Shown one piece after another: positions 31,976-42,777 of a stretch of DNA of 64,000 nucleotides (within the stretch, counting starts at the first letter, position 1; every line of letters starts with the position of its first letter). The notes beneath the pieces are model-generated. The model made no database searches and had not been told where the DNA came from. It saw nothing but the letters and a program-made list of their open reading frames with translations. The stretch is taken from positions 2,480,001 through 2,544,000 of the forward strand of contig NZ_CP072425.1 of assembly GCF_017742995.1 (NCBI RefSeq), in the 5' to 3' direction. Source of the stretch: Pseudoalteromonas viridis (GTDB lineage: Bacteria > Pseudomonadota > Gammaproteobacteria > Enterobacterales > Alteromonadaceae). Made by a program: the position numbers and the translations under genes.

Positions 31976-32326
31976 TTAGTACATACGCTCGATGCGTGAA
32001 TAGGCTGAGCTGTTTGCATTCCAAGGCTCACATGCCGCTGCAGGGTCGTAAGCTAGGCTCACAGCCTGGCCGCTCGCTTTTTTGGCCAGCAGCATGGAGT
32101 ACATACGGTTACGTCTTTCTTCGGGCAAATCAGCGCTGATAGCCAGTATGGGAGCTTTAGTTGTGCAATTGTTGGTTAAGTTGCTTGTACCAGCTTGTAG
32201 TGTAACCAAAATGGTATTGGTATTTGCATACACAGTAATCGCATCTATGCTGCCACCAGCAGTCAACCATCCTGCCTGAGCTTGTCCTGCCATTAACATT
32301 GCGCAGCCTAAGATGAGTTTTTTCAC
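31976..32326 (-). CDS. Small secreted hypothetical protein
   Basis: 116 residues starting at GTG with AAAGGAAAC upstream. A clear Sec signal peptide (MKKLILGCAMLMAGQAQA, cleavage before GWLTAG). The mature part has two or three Cys that could form a disulfide, and the phrase MYSMLLAKKASGQAVSLAYD, which recalls small periplasmic proteins of Vibrio and Pseudoalteromonas without known function. I cannot assign a role. It is convergent with the tail cluster and seems unrelated to it. Confidence 0.65.
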   Translation of the reverse strand: MKKLILGCAMLMAGQAQAGWLTAGGSIDAITVYANTNTILVTLQAGTSNLTNNCTTKAPILAISADLPEERRNRMYSMLLAKKASGQAVSLAYDPAAACEPWNANSSAYSRIERMY

Positions 32327-32432
32327 TTTTGTTTCCTTTCTTTACATTTTTGAATATTGTACACGAATGAGGAAACTTAAACAAAGTTGCTCTACCTATC
32401 GGATTCTGAAGTGTAAAGGGATATTATAGAGT

Positions 32433-33533
32433 TCAGAACAACTCTATATCAGCGCTATTAGTGCTGGCCGCCCGATCATCAAGGATTGCGATTAGCTCGG
32501 TGAGTTGCCGCTCGACCTCTTTACCAGACTGGAGTTTGGTGTCCGCAGACGCCCTTGCCGCCTGGATCATGTTAAGAAGCTGCTGCTCTGCCTCTTCAGA
32601 GAGTTCATTATCTATACTCAAAGTGCAAAACAGAGATTCCAGCTGAGCTTCTAAATCGTCAATCAGGCCCACAATGCCGTTTTTGATATTGGTATTTTGG
32701 GTTTTAAACTGGCGGATGGTTTGACGCAATTGCTGCTCCAGCAGTATTTTGTTGATACACTGCTCCGTACCATCCATCACATAGGCGAGATAATCTCGCA
32801 TTGTGCCCGCCATTTCTGGATCTTCAGGCATATTCTTTACCAGTAAAGAAGCGCGGCGCCAGTTAAACGCCGCTCTGTGCTTACCAAATGCCATGATCCG
32901 GCTTGCCCCGTGTAACGACTCCAATAAAGCTGCGTCGATATTTTTAACTACCCCGTCATCAAAAAAACAGGGGCTGGTGTTGTGACTTCGAACGATCAAA
33001 GAACATTTGAGCCCGAATCCGCGCGTGACGTTAAAAACGGACTGGGCCAGGTGTTCCAACTCATGGCAATGAAAGCTATCCCGATAAAACCCCATCACAA
33101 TTCCCAGCGAGGAGAGCGCCGATAAGGCTTTGACTGCCACGTCGTCCGCATCATCGGGTTTAGCGGCGCGCGCCTGATGCGATTTAAGCAGGGCAGACAC
33201 TTTGATGTGCAGCTCTTGTTCGTCTACCGGTTTGGCAATAAAGTCGTTGCCGCCGGCATCATAGGCTTTTAAGCGTTCATCTAACGAGCTGAGATTCGAG
33301 AAAAACAAAATGGGCATGGTGTGCCCAGCCATTCGTAACTTATATGCAGCCTCGTAGCCGCTCATACCGGGCATCTGTATGTCCATCAGGACCAGATCCA
33401 CAGTGCCGGATTGTGCTGCTTGTAACGCGTCTTCACCGCTTCTGGCTTCCCTGATGAGGTATTTTGAGGACAACATGTGATTGTGATACTCCAATACAAA
33501 CTCATCATCATCAACAATCAGAATTGTTTCCAT
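32433..33533 (-). CDS. Response regulator with unusual helical output region
   Basis: 366 residues from METILIVDDDEF; the ATG three codons earlier (33542) has poorer spacing to AGGATGGG. Residues 1-120 are a receiver domain: acidic DDD pocket, phospho-acceptor Asp in VDLVLMDIQMPGMSGYE and Lys of AKPVDEQ. The remaining 240 residues hold no DNA-binding or GGDEF motif; they include a middle domain with His/Cys (HCHELEHLAQSV) and a long coiled coil (TIRQFKTQNTNIKNGIVGLI). It is divergent from the solute-binding protein/kinase pair, which may be its partner. Confidence 0.78.
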   Translation of the reverse strand: METILIVDDDEFVLEYHNHMLSSKYLIREARSGEDALQAAQSGTVDLVLMDIQMPGMSGYEAAYKLRMAGHTMPILFFSNLSSLDERLKAYDAGGNDFIAKPVDEQELHIKVSALLKSHQARAAKPDDADDVAVKALSALSSLGIVMGFYRDSFHCHELEHLAQSVFNVTRGFGLKCSLIVRSHNTSPCFFDDGVVKNIDAALLESLHGASRIMAFGKHRAAFNWRRASLLVKNMPEDPEMAGTMRDYLAYVMDGTEQCINKILLEQQLRQTIRQFKTQNTNIKNGIVGLIDDLEAQLESLFCTLSIDNELSEEAEQQLLNMIQAARASADTKLQSGKEVERQLTELIAILDDRAASTNSADIELF

Positions 33534-33673
33534 TGTGCCCATCCTAAGTCAAACCCTCAGCTAAACTTGTGTTGATCCGTTGTGGGATTGTCTGCCACAG
33601 CTCCCAAACGCCTAAATCAAGACTAGAATACAAACAAGGACTTTACCACTGACTTATCTGTCCGGGAGGCAAG

Positions 33674-34618
33674 GTGAGATCATTGTTTTTGATATGGGTA
33701 TGGATACTGCTGTGTGCTTGCACGGAGCAACCGCAGGCACAGCTGCGGGTCGGCTTTAATGTCTGGCCAGGCTACGAGACGCTACGCCTGGCCAAACAAC
33801 AGGGTTATCTGGCGGACAACATTCGGCTTGTCGAACTGATGTCAGCCACCGATACCATGGATGCATTTCGGCATGGCCGTATTGAGGTGGCGGCGTTGAC
33901 GCTTGATGAAGCCTTGGTGTTAGCTGGCGAGGGCATTGCGCTGAATATTGTGCTGATCATGGATATTTCCAATGGTGCTGATGCCGTGGTTGCGCGTCAA
34001 TCTGTGACCGATCTGAGGCAACTTAAGGGCAAGCGTATTGCTTATGAGCAAACTGCCGTGGGAGCGCTGATGTTGCACGAAACACTGGAAGCCGCACAAT
34101 TGCAAATGGCCGACATTGAAGCGGTGCATTTGCCGGTCAATCAGCATTTTCATGCTTTGCAGACACGCCATGTTGACGCCGTCGTCACCTTTGAGCCGGT
34201 AACGACCCAGTTACTTAATCATGAACATCAAATTATTTTCGACAGTGCAGAGATCCCCGGAAAAATTGTGGATGTGCTGGTGGTCAGGACGCAGCAGCTG
34301 CGTCGTCATCAGGCGTCATTGCGGGCGCTGATCGGGGCGCAGTTTGCAACACTTTCGTATGTTGCGCAAAACCCACATCATGCCGCCGAATTGATGTCGC
34401 CCAGGTTGGGGCTTGAGCCGGATGACTTGCTTTCTGCGCTCGATGGTATGGTGCTTGCCGATGCGGCAACAAACCGGGCACTGCTGGTTGGTCAGGGCAA
34501 AACCCCGCCGTTACAGACAACGGCTGAGCAGCTGTTATCTGTGCTGATGGAGCATCATATGATAGACGCCGACGTTGATCTGCATAGCCTGGTCGATGCG
34601 AGGTTTGTTATACAATGA
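33674..34618 (+). CDS. Periplasmic solute-binding lipoprotein (NitT/TauT type)
   Basis: 314 residues from GTG at 33674 with GGGAGG upstream. The signal ends in LLCAC, a plausible lipobox. LRVGFNVWPGYETLRLAKQQ followed by a TDTMDAFRHGRIEVAALTLD block matches nitrate/sulfonate/taurine ABC binding proteins. No permease or ATPase gene is adjacent; instead it overlaps a hybrid kinase by 4 bp. It therefore most likely senses a small anion or sulfonate-like ligand for that kinase; this is inference from gene order. Ligand unknown. Confidence 0.78.
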   Translation: MRSLFLIWVWILLCACTEQPQAQLRVGFNVWPGYETLRLAKQQGYLADNIRLVELMSATDTMDAFRHGRIEVAALTLDEALVLAGEGIALNIVLIMDISNGADAVVARQSVTDLRQLKGKRIAYEQTAVGALMLHETLEAAQLQMADIEAVHLPVNQHFHALQTRHVDAVVTFEPVTTQLLNHEHQIIFDSAEIPGKIVDVLVVRTQQLRRHQASLRALIGAQFATLSYVAQNPHHAAELMSPRLGLEPDDLLSALDGMVLADAATNRALLVGQGKTPPLQTTAEQLLSVLMEHHMIDADVDLHSLVDARFVIQ

Positions 34619-37600
34619 GACGTGTGGTATTGCCGCGCTCACTGGCATTTTGGGTGCCGGTGGGGATTATTGCATTTTGCCTGATTGTGCTGACGCTCAG
34701 CACCATAGTGATTTATACCGGCAGCCGGGATGTCGCTCAAACGAGCCACCAGTCTCATGCAAACTATATGCTGCTGACACTTAAGCGCCATGTTGAAGTG
34801 AATTTGAGCTTAAATAAGCCCGATGAGATCCGTCATGATATCTCTGTGATGGGCACTGTGCCAGAGGTCCTGAACATTGCGGTGACCGATAGCACCGGGC
34901 GGGTTATATTCAGCAACCACTTTTCTGATATCGGCAAATCATTACCAGAGATAGCCAGTCACAGCTCTGCTGAGTCACTCACCAGGGCGCTGGCTGGCAA
35001 TATGCCCGTGATCACCTTTTCGAGCGATCATAGCCAACTTGAAGCCCTACAAAGCTTTGCCTTACCGTCGCACCTTGAGCTGCGTTCCAGTCGCCGTGGA
35101 TTGGTTTTTCTGCGTTATAACCTGGCTTTTAGTGAGCAGGCGCTGTGGCAGCAAATTCGCTTTGACTTGCTGCTGTTGTGGAGTGGCTGCGGGTTACTGG
35201 TGCTGCTGGTCATGATATTGCTGCGCAGGCGTGTTATTACCCCGCTGGGAGAGTTGGCCAGGCAGGCCACGCTGCTGGCCAGTGGCGCTGAACCGCTCAA
35301 GCCCGTGCGTTCTGGCTTTAAGGAAATTGCAACCTTGGCAAATACCTTCAGCTGGGTGTCTCATGCTATCTCCGAACATATCGATGTTTTGGCTAAAAAT
35401 CAGCAGGAATTGGAATCTCAGGTCAACTTGCGCACAGAGGAATTACGCAGCGCAAATCTCAACTATGAACAGGCGCAAAAAATGGCGCGGCTGGGCCGCT
35501 GGGAGCTGGACGACGGCCTGATGCACTTTTCTCATGAAGCCTACGAAATCGTGGGGGCTAACCCTTCGCAGCGGGTTAGTTTACGTGCTTTATTCGGTCA
35601 TTCAGAAGATGTTGCAGAGCCTGCGATGCGGGCTATCTTGGATGAGCAACAGACCCACCACGATTTTAGTTATGAATTGCATTACAAAGAAGGCGCACGA
35701 CGGTTTGTCCGTCTGGTGGCTGAGCGTTGCCAGGACAGTAATACCGGGCGCAGTAAGGTGGTCGGGATTGTCCAGGATATCTCAGAGCAGATGCGTAAGG
35801 AGCACTCACTGATAGAAAACCAGGCCATGACCCGCGCAATCATAGATACCGCTGCCGACGCCATTATCGTGATCAATACCCGTGGTGAGGTGCAGGAATT
35901 TAGCCCGGCTGCGGTCGAGATGTTTGGTTACGAGCCCGCAGAGGTGCTGGGTAATAATCTAAAAATGTTGATGCCTGAGCCAGATCGGAGCCAGCATGAC
36001 CAGTACATGCAGGATTATTTCGCCACCGGGGTCAAAAAGGTCATAGACAATAAGCGTGAGGTGACCGCAAGGAATAAAAACGGGGCATGCTTTCCCATTG
36101 ATCTGGCCGTGGCCGAAACCCAGGTTGGAGACATTACCTACTTTACTGCCATTATTCGCGATATCACGGAGCGCAAAGACGCCGAGAAAAAGCTCCTTGA
36201 AGCGATGCAGGCGGCGCAAAGCGCTACGCGGGCCAAATCGGAGTTTCTGGCCAATATGTCTCATGAAATTCGCACGCCTATGCATGCCATAACCGGGCTG
36301 ACGCACCTGGCGATGAAAATCGATGCGCCCCCCAAAATGCGCAACTACCTGAACAAGATCCAATATGCGGCAGACAGCTTATTGCTGATCTTAAATGACA
36401 TTCTGGATATCTCAAAAATTGAAGCCGGTAAACTGAGCCTGGAGTCGGTGCCGTTTCGCCCGGCTAAGGTGATGGATCATGCCTGCGAATTAATCGCACC
36501 TAGGGTGGAGCAAAAGCAACTGACCTTTGAGGTGCTCTGTGCGGAGGATTTACCTGAGGTACTGATGGGCGATCCCCTGCGCCTCGGCCAGGTACTGCTC
36601 AACCTGCTGAGCAATGCGGTTAAGTTCACTCCCCGTTATGGCAAAGTCTCGCTGGAGCTGGTAATTCAGGCTCGTAGCGAGCGCAGTGTGCAACTCTTGT
36701 TCACGGTCTCGGACTCTGGCATTGGGATCTCCCAGGCGCAGCAGCAAACCTTGTTTTCACCTTTTACACAAGCCGATACTTCAACCACCCGGCAATTTGG
36801 TGGTACGGGTCTGGGACTGGCGATTTGTAAAAATCTGGTCCGTCTGATGGGGGGCAAAATCTGGTGCGAAAGTGAAGTCGGGGAGGGGGCTCAGTTTATG
36901 ATTACGGCTGAGTTTGATATTGCGCTTGAACAGGATGAGCCTGTACCTCAGTCTGGTCGGCTTGATGAAACTCAGCTTGTTCAGGCCCTGTCGGGCGCAG
37001 TGGTGTTGTTGGTTGAGGACAACGACATTAACCGCGAAATTGCTCAGGAGATCTTACAGGATGCGGGCATGGAGGTGATCACGGCAGTGCATGGGAAAGA
37101 GGCCATCGAGCGTTTGTGCGATAGCCAGGTAGACCTGGTTTTAATGGACTGTCAGATGCCGGTGATGGATGGCTACACGGCAACCCGGGAGATCCGCAAT
37201 ATGCCCGACTGTGGGCAAGTGCCGATTATTGCCCTGAGTGCCAATGTGATGCAGCACGACCTGCAACAAATTAAAGCCTGCGGAATGGACGATCATATTG
37301 CTAAGCCCATAAACGTCGAGCTGGCATATCAGAAGATCTACCAGTGGCTGCATCGCAAGCCGCTCAGGCAGAGTATAGCGCAGGACAGCACGCCATTGCC
37401 CAGTGCGCCACCGCCTGTTTTATCCGCGGAGCCTGCCGCTCCGCCGGAACAAGTGTCCTGTGAGCTGCTTGATTCTGCTCAGGGGCTTAAACACGTTAAT
37501 GGTAACGCGGCCTTTTATCGAAAAATGTCCGACAAGTTTATTGCCGCCCAGCGCGAGTTTTGCGCATCTCTGACGCAGACCTTACAGGCGCAGGACACAG

Positions 37601-37794
37601 AGGGTGCCATCAGAATGGCGCACACTCTCAAAGGCCAGGCGGGTTATCTGGGGTTATTGCGCTGTGCCGAGCTGGCCGCACAGCTGGAGCGGGCGATTGC
37701 GGACCAGACACCAGAGCTGGCCCAGCAGATACAGGCACTTGATGATGTTTTGCAGCGTTCCTGTACATTGTTGAAGGCGGCATTTGAAGAATAA
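34615..37794 (+). CDS. Hybrid sensor histidine kinase (HAMP-PAS-PAS-HK-REC-HPt)
   Basis: 1059 residues. TM1 (about 9-36), a periplasmic sensor of about 150 residues, TM2 (about 186-202), HAMP, a diverged PAS (LGRWELDDGLMHFSHEAYEI), a FixL-like PAS (PAAVEMFGYEPAEVLGNNLK), HisKA with ANMSHEIRTPMHAITGL, ATPase with NLLSNAVKFT and GGTGLGLAICK, receiver with LMDCQMPVMDGYTATR and KPI, and an HPt domain with AHTLKGQAGYLG. The position of the FixL haem-binding His is Lys here, so a haem oxygen sensor is unlikely. Starts in the ATGA overlap with the binding protein. Full phosphorelay on one chain. Confidence 0.9.
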   Translation: MRRVVLPRSLAFWVPVGIIAFCLIVLTLSTIVIYTGSRDVAQTSHQSHANYMLLTLKRHVEVNLSLNKPDEIRHDISVMGTVPEVLNIAVTDSTGRVIFSNHFSDIGKSLPEIASHSSAESLTRALAGNMPVITFSSDHSQLEALQSFALPSHLELRSSRRGLVFLRYNLAFSEQALWQQIRFDLLLLWSGCGLLVLLVMILLRRRVITPLGELARQATLLASGAEPLKPVRSGFKEIATLANTFSWVSHAISEHIDVLAKNQQELESQVNLRTEELRSANLNYEQAQKMARLGRWELDDGLMHFSHEAYEIVGANPSQRVSLRALFGHSEDVAEPAMRAILDEQQTHHDFSYELHYKEGARRFVRLVAERCQDSNTGRSKVVGIVQDISEQMRKEHSLIENQAMTRAIIDTAADAIIVINTRGEVQEFSPAAVEMFGYEPAEVLGNNLKMLMPEPDRSQHDQYMQDYFATGVKKVIDNKREVTARNKNGACFPIDLAVAETQVGDITYFTAIIRDITERKDAEKKLLEAMQAAQSATRAKSEFLANMSHEIRTPMHAITGLTHLAMKIDAPPKMRNYLNKIQYAADSLLLILNDILDISKIEAGKLSLESVPFRPAKVMDHACELIAPRVEQKQLTFEVLCAEDLPEVLMGDPLRLGQVLLNLLSNAVKFTPRYGKVSLELVIQARSERSVQLLFTVSDSGIGISQAQQQTLFSPFTQADTSTTRQFGGTGLGLAICKNLVRLMGGKIWCESEVGEGAQFMITAEFDIALEQDEPVPQSGRLDETQLVQALSGAVVLLVEDNDINREIAQEILQDAGMEVITAVHGKEAIERLCDSQVDLVLMDCQMPVMDGYTATREIRNMPDCGQVPIIALSANVMQHDLQQIKACGMDDHIAKPINVELAYQKIYQWLHRKPLRQSIAQDSTPLPSAPPPVLSAEPAAPPEQVSCELLDSAQGLKHVNGNAAFYRKMSDKFIAAQREFCASLTQTLQAQDTEGAIRMAHTLKGQAGYLGLLRCAELAAQLERAIADQTPELAQQIQALDDVLQRSCTLLKAAFEE

Positions 37795-37809
37795 TTGCTT
37801 TGGACGGCT

Positions 37810-37825
37810 AAACATCTAGAAGTTG
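37810..37825 (+). promoter_or_regulatory. Candidate MetJ operator (two met boxes)
   Basis: AAACATCT followed directly by AGAAGTTG, 6/8 and 5/8 matches to the AGACGTCT met box, in tandem as MetJ requires. It overlaps the -35 element of the candidate metA promoter, the right place for repression by MetJ with S-adenosylmethionine. The match is imperfect. Confidence 0.4.
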
Positions 37826-37850
37826 AAATTTATTCCCATTACGTCATAAT
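37823..37850 (+). promoter_or_regulatory. Candidate sigma-70 promoter of metA
   Basis: TTGAAA (5/6) and CATAAT (5/6) separated by 16 bp, 53 bp before the metA start. Likely drives metA and both metH genes. Confidence 0.5.
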
Positions 37851-37902
37851 GTCGCTGGAAAGCGGATCTGTTTATTAGGGTCCTGTCACAGAGGGGAACA
37901 TC

Positions 37903-38850
37903 ATGCCAATCACAGTCACCGACGATTTACCTGCCATTAGCCATTTGCGCCACGAAAATGTTTTCGTGATGCCACAAAGCCGCGCCAGCACGCAGGAGAT
38001 CCGGCCAATGCGGCTGGCTATACTGAACCTGATGCCCAATAAGGTGGAAACCGAGGTGCAGTTTATTCGCCTGCTGGCCAACACGCCCTTGCAGGTGAAC
38101 GTGGATCTGCTACGCCTGGACACCCATCGCAGCTCCGACAATTCCGAGCAGCATCTGAATATGTTTTACCGTTATTTTTCGGATGTCAGAGAAGAAAACT
38201 ACGATGCGCTGATTGTCACTGGTGCGCCATTAGCACATCTTGAATACGAAGAAGTGACTTACTGGGAAGAGTTACAGGCGTTTTTCGACTGGGCCGAACA
38301 CCATGTAACCTCAACGCTGTTCTCCTGCTGGGCGGCACATGCCGGCCTGTTTCATCATCATGGCCTGAAGCGGGAGCTTAAAAAAGACAAGCTGTGCGGG
38401 GTGTTCCGCCACCACTGCTACTTTGAACATGGTGCGCTAACCCGTGGCTTTGACGATGAGTTTTTGGTGCCTCATTCCCGTTATGGCCATATTGAAGCCA
38501 GTAAAATCGCTGCCTGTGAGGAGCTGGTGACGCTGGCGGGCTCTGAGCGAGTCGGGGCCTACCTGATCAAAAATGTGTCGGGCAGTCAGGTGTATATTAC
38601 CGGGCACCCGGAATACGACGCCGATACCTTAAGTAAAGAATATTTCCGCGATTGCGAAAAAGGCCCGGATGCGCCCAAGCCGGAAAATTATTTTCCCGCA
38701 GATGATGTGACCGCCAAGCCATCCAAGACATGGCAAAGTCATGCCTTTTTGTTATTCTCCAACTGGTTAAACTACTATGTTTACCAGACCACACCGTACG
38801 ATATTAATCTGGTTAGCCAGGATGTAAGGACTAACAATTATGCCGAATAA
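37903..38850 (+). CDS. metA: Homoserine O-succinyltransferase
   Basis: 315 residues, collinear with E. coli MetA. It acylates homoserine at the first committed step of methionine synthesis in the cytoplasm. The nucleophile Cys is in [10 protein letters not shown], the His/Glu pair in [12 protein letters not shown]. The residue matching E. coli Gly111, linked to acyl-CoA choice, is Ala ([10 protein letters not shown]), small as in succinyl-type enzymes, though this is only suggestive. Its end overlaps the next gene by 11 bp, so metA and metH are one operon. Confidence 0.95.
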   Translation: MPITVTDDLPAISHLRHENVFVMPQSRASTQEIRPMRLAILNLMPNKVETEVQFIRLLANTPLQVNVDLLRLDTHRSSDNSEQHLNMFYRYFSDVREENYDALIVTGAPLAHLEYEEVTYWEELQAFFDWAEHHVTSTLFSCWAAHAGLFHHHGLKRELKKDKLCGVFRHHCYFEHGALTRGFDDEFLVPHSRYGHIEASKIAACEELVTLAGSERVGAYLIKNVSGSQVYITGHPEYDADTLSKEYFRDCEKGPDAPKPENYFPADDVTAKPSKTWQSHAFLLFSNWLNYYVYQTTPYDINLVSQDVRTNNYAE

Positions 38851-39928
38851 ACAAGCCACCACTGCAGCCGACGGCGCAGCCATTGCCGATGCACTTAAAA
38901 CGGCCATGCAACAGCGTATTTTGATCCTCGACGGTGCTATGGGCACCATGATCCAAAAACACAAATTTGAGGAAGAGGATTATCGGGGTGAGCGTTTTAA
39001 AGACTGGCATGTCCTAATCAAAGGTAATAACGACCTGTTAAGCCTGACGCAGCCAGAAGTGATCCGTCAGATCCACCGTGAATATCTCGAAGCGGGTGCG
39101 GACATTATTGAAACCAATACCTTTAACGCCACTACCATTTCGATGGAAGATTACGATATGGCCAGCCTGAGCCGCGAGATCAATGTCGAATCGGCCCGTC
39201 TGGCACGGGCTGTGTGTGATGAGTTTACCGCCAAAGACCCGAGTAAGCCGCGTTATGTGGCGGGGGTTTTGGGGCCAACCTCAAAAACCTGCTCAATTTC
39301 ACCGGATGTGAACGACCCGGGTTATCGCAATGTGTCGTTTGATCAGCTGGTGGCGGCCTATATTGAGTCGACCGAAGCCCTGATTGAAGGTGGTGCACAC
39401 CTGATTTTAATTGAAACTATCTTCGATACGCTGAATGCTAAAGCGGCGGCCTATGGAGTGGAAGAAGCCTTTGAGCGCACCGGCATAACCCTGCCGGTGA
39501 TGATCTCCGGCACCATTACCGACGCATCAGGCCGAACACTATCAGGCCAGACAACCGAGGCCTTTTACAACTCTATTCGTCATATTAAGCCTATCTCGAT
39601 TGGGCTGAACTGCGCACTGGGACCGGATCTGCTGCGTGCCTATGTCGAAGAATTGTCGCGGGTGTGCGAAACCTACACGTCGGTGCACCCGAATGCGGGC
39701 CTGCCGAATGAGTTTGGTGAGTACGACTTGGAAGCCCCTGAAATGGCGAAAGAAATCATCGACTGGGGCAAAGAAGGCTTTATCAACATTGTGGGTGGTT
39801 GCTGTGGCACAACGCCTGAGCATATTCGCGCTTTTGTGAAAGGGCTGGAGCAGGTGGCACCGCGCACTTTGCCTGAGCTTGAAGTCAGAATGCGCCTGGC
39901 GGGCCTTGAAGCCTGTAATCTGAATTAG
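38840..39928 (+). CDS. metH: Methionine synthase subunit 1: homocysteine-binding domain
   Basis: 362 residues, corresponding to the first module of E. coli MetH (1227 residues). [20 protein letters not shown] starts the domain. The three zinc-binding Cys are present: [13 protein letters not shown] and [14 protein letters not shown]. The gene ends at CNLN in the linker before the folate domain, and the next gene begins 11 bp later with its own AGGAAG site, so the break is clean and not an obvious frameshift. This subunit must dock with the downstream one for methyl transfer. Confidence 0.9.
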   Translation: MPNKQATTAADGAAIADALKTAMQQRILILDGAMGTMIQKHKFEEEDYRGERFKDWHVLIKGNNDLLSLTQPEVIRQIHREYLEAGADIIETNTFNATTISMEDYDMASLSREINVESARLARAVCDEFTAKDPSKPRYVAGVLGPTSKTCSISPDVNDPGYRNVSFDQLVAAYIESTEALIEGGAHLILIETIFDTLNAKAAAYGVEEAFERTGITLPVMISGTITDASGRTLSGQTTEAFYNSIRHIKPISIGLNCALGPDLLRAYVEELSRVCETYTSVHPNAGLPNEFGEYDLEAPEMAKEIIDWGKEGFINIVGGCCGTTPEHIRAFVKGLEQVAPRTLPELEVRMRLAGLEACNLN

Positions 39929-39939
39929 GAAGTACTGAT

Positions 39940-42573
39940 ATGACGCAATCTACAGCCATTTTTACTAACGTTGGTGAAAGAACCAATGTAACCGGCTCGG
40001 CGCGTTTTAAGCGTTTGATCCTGGAAGAAGATTACGAAGCCGCACTGGATGTGGCACGCAGCCAGGTGGAAAACGGCGCCCAGGTGATCGACATCAACAT
40101 GGATGAGGCCATGCTGGATTCCAAGGCCGCCATGGTTAAGTTCCTGAACCTGATTGCCTCAGAGCCGGATATTTCCCGCGTACCAATTATGGTCGACTCT
40201 TCTAAATGGGAAGTGATTGAAGCCGGCCTGAAATGTATTCAGGGCAAGGCCATTGTTAACTCTATCTCTCTCAAAGAGGGCCGCGAGCCGTTTGAGCGCC
40301 AGGCGAAGATCATTAAGCGCTTTGGTGCGGCTGTGGTGGTGATGGCGTTCGACGAAACGGGCCAGGCCGAAACCGCCGATCGCAAGTTTGAGATCTGTGA
40401 GCGTTCTTATCGCATTTTGGTGGATGAACTAGGTTTTCCGCCTGAAGACATTATTTTTGACCCCAATATCTTTGCCGTGGCAACGGGGATTGAAGAGCAT
40501 GACAACTATGCCGTTGAGTTTATTGAAGGCACCCGACGCATCAAGCAAAACCTGCCGCACTGTAAAGTGTCGGGCGGGGTGTCGAATGTGTCTTTCTCAT
40601 TCCGCGGTAACAACCCGGTGCGTGAAGCCATTCACTCGGTGTTTTTATATCACGCCATTCAGGCCGGTATGGACATGGGCATTGTCAACGCCGGTCAGCT
40701 GACGGTTTACGATGATATTCCCGATGAACTTCGCAAGGCGGTAGAGGATGTGGTCCTCAATACCGACCCCGGTGCCGGTGAGCGTCTGGTCGAGATTGCG
40801 CCAAATTATTCGGGGATGGCACAGGCTGAGAAAGCGGAAGATCAGGAATGGCGCAGCTGGCCTGTGGCCAAGCGCCTGGAGCATGCCCTGGTTAAAGGCA
40901 TTACGGAATTTATTGAAGAAGACACCGAAGCCTGTCGTCAACAGTTTGATAAACCCATTGAAGTGATTGAAGGCCCACTGATGGATGGTATGAATGTGGT
41001 CGGCGACTTATTTGGTGCCGGTAAAATGTTCCTGCCTCAGGTGGTTAAATCTGCACGTGTGATGAAGCGGGCGGTGGCTTATCTGGACCCTTTCATTGAG
41101 GCAGAAAAACAGGCCGGTCAGAGTAATGGTAAGATCATCATGGCGACGGTAAAGGGGGATGTACACGATATCGGTAAAAACATTGTCGGTGTGGTGCTGC
41201 AATGTAATAACTATGAGGTTGTGGACTTGGGCGTAATGGTGCCGGCAGAGAAAATTCTGCAAACGGCCATAGATGAAAATGCCGATGCCATTGGTTTATC
41301 GGGTTTGATCACCCCGTCGCTCGATGAAATGGTCCATGTCGCCAAAGAAATGACCCGTCGTGGGTTTGAGATCCCATTGCTGATCGGCGGCGCAACCACC
41401 TCTAAAGCCCATACGGCGGTGAAGATTGAACCGCAATACGACAAGGGCGTGGTGTATGTGAACAATGCCAGTCGCGCGGTGGGTGTGGTTTCCAGTTTAC
41501 TGAGTGCCACACAAAAGCCGGGCTTTTTAGAAAAAACCGCCAGTGAATACGTTAAGGTACGCGACCAGCAGGCGCGTAAAAAGCCTCGCTCCAAGCCCGT
41601 GACTTTGGCCCGCGCGCGCGACAATGCGGTTAAACTCGACTGGGAAAATTACACCCCACCGGTGCCCAAAAAGCTGGGTATCACCGAGTTTAAAGACGTC
41701 AGTATTACCACCTTGCGCGAGTATATCGACTGGACGCCCTTTTTCATGACCTGGACGCTGGCGGGCAAATACCCGCGTATTCTGGAAGATGAAGTGGTCG
41801 GTGAGGAAGCGAAAAAACTTTTTGCCGACGCCAATGCCATGCTCGACGAGCTGAGCGCCAAAGGCAGTTTACAACCGCTGGGCGTAATTGGTTTGTTCCC
41901 GGCCAACAGGGTAGGCGATGACATTGAAATCTATCGCGATGAAAGTCGTGAAGAAGTGCTGCTGAAGTCTTGTCAGCTACGTCAGCAAACGGAAAAAACC
42001 GATTTTCCAAACTATTGTCTGGCCGATTATATCGCGCCAAAAGGCACGCCAGATTACTTCGGTGCCTTTGCGGTCACCGGTGGCCTGGAAGAGGATGACC
42101 TGGCTGAGGTGTTTGAGCAGCAGCAGGACGATTACAACAAAATCATGGTAAAAGCCGTGGCAGATCGTCTGGCCGAGGCCTTTGCTGAATACCTGCATGA
42201 GCAAGTGCGTAAGCAATACTGGGGCTTTGCTGAAGATGAAAAGCTCAGTAACGAGGAGCTTATTCGCGAGAATTATCAGGGGATCCGTCCGGCACCGGGT
42301 TATCCGGCGTGTCCTGAGCACACCGAGAAAGACAAAATCTGGCAGTTGCTGGATGTAGAAAGCCGCATTGGCATGAAGCTCACCAGCTCTTATGCCATGT
42401 GGCCTGGCGCGGCGGTATCCGGCTGGTACTTCTCCCATCCGGACTCCAAATACTTTGCCGTGGCAGCCATTCAGCAGGATCAGGTTGAAGACTATGCTCA
42501 GCGCAGCAATATGACGCTGGCAGAAGCCGAGCGCTGGCTGTCGCCTAATCTGGGGTATGAACCCCAGTCGTAA
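39940..42573 (+). CDS. metH: Methionine synthase subunit 2: folate, cobalamin and reactivation domains
   Basis: 877 residues, matching E. coli MetH from its folate domain to the end. [20 protein letters not shown] starts the methyltetrahydrofolate-binding barrel; a four-helix cap precedes the cobalamin domain with [20 protein letters not shown] (lower cobalt-ligand His in DxHxxG); the C-terminal AdoMet reactivation domain has [17 protein letters not shown] and the [15 protein letters not shown] motif. All active-site landmarks seem intact. Only the homocysteine domain is missing, and it is supplied by the preceding gene. Confidence 0.93.
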   Translation: MTQSTAIFTNVGERTNVTGSARFKRLILEEDYEAALDVARSQVENGAQVIDINMDEAMLDSKAAMVKFLNLIASEPDISRVPIMVDSSKWEVIEAGLKCIQGKAIVNSISLKEGREPFERQAKIIKRFGAAVVVMAFDETGQAETADRKFEICERSYRILVDELGFPPEDIIFDPNIFAVATGIEEHDNYAVEFIEGTRRIKQNLPHCKVSGGVSNVSFSFRGNNPVREAIHSVFLYHAIQAGMDMGIVNAGQLTVYDDIPDELRKAVEDVVLNTDPGAGERLVEIAPNYSGMAQAEKAEDQEWRSWPVAKRLEHALVKGITEFIEEDTEACRQQFDKPIEVIEGPLMDGMNVVGDLFGAGKMFLPQVVKSARVMKRAVAYLDPFIEAEKQAGQSNGKIIMATVKGDVHDIGKNIVGVVLQCNNYEVVDLGVMVPAEKILQTAIDENADAIGLSGLITPSLDEMVHVAKEMTRRGFEIPLLIGGATTSKAHTAVKIEPQYDKGVVYVNNASRAVGVVSSLLSATQKPGFLEKTASEYVKVRDQQARKKPRSKPVTLARARDNAVKLDWENYTPPVPKKLGITEFKDVSITTLREYIDWTPFFMTWTLAGKYPRILEDEVVGEEAKKLFADANAMLDELSAKGSLQPLGVIGLFPANRVGDDIEIYRDESREEVLLKSCQLRQQTEKTDFPNYCLADYIAPKGTPDYFGAFAVTGGLEEDDLAEVFEQQQDDYNKIMVKAVADRLAEAFAEYLHEQVRKQYWGFAEDEKLSNEELIRENYQGIRPAPGYPACPEHTEKDKIWQLLDVESRIGMKLTSSYAMWPGAAVSGWYFSHPDSKYFAVAAIQQDQVEDYAQRSNMTLAEAERWLSPNLGYEPQS

Positions 42574-42584
42574 CATTACATATG

Positions 42585-42746
42585 ATACCAATTTCACTTA
42601 ATACCTGTTCAATTTGACGGAGCAAATATGACGCTAACTGTGTTAAAAATTTCTCATTTAGAACAACTAAATAGCAAAATTTTTGCCTAGTTATCGAACA
42701 TATTTTCTCGCCTCAAAATAGAACACTTAATTAAGCAAATTGGTAT
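42585..42746. mobile_element. MITE-like element, copy 1
   Basis: 162 bp bounded by ATACCAATTTCACTTAAT and the near-inverse ATTAAGCAAATTGGTAT. Nearly the same sequence recurs at 48643 and 57556. It has no transposase. Inside is a 20-codon frame (42628-42690) with GGAG 8 bp before its ATG, identical in copy 2. It lies 12 bp after the metH stop. The rest of the 587-bp stretch 42574-43160 holds a terminator (42749) and no other gene I can support. Confidence 0.75.
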
Positions 42747-42748
42747 GC

Positions 42749-42777
42749 AGGGTGTCAAAGTGGCACCCTTGCTTTTT
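42749..42777 (+). terminator. Terminator of the met operon
   Basis: Arms AGGGTGTC and GGCACCCT (one G-U pair) with a 5-nt loop, followed by TGCTTTTTT. It lies just outside the MITE-like copy and probably ends the metA-metH transcript. Confidence 0.7.

Noticed and set aside
35820..36170. FixL-type haem oxygen sensor PAS in the hybrid kinase
   Set aside because: The PAS is FixL-like in sequence, but the residue aligned with the haem-binding His is Lys.
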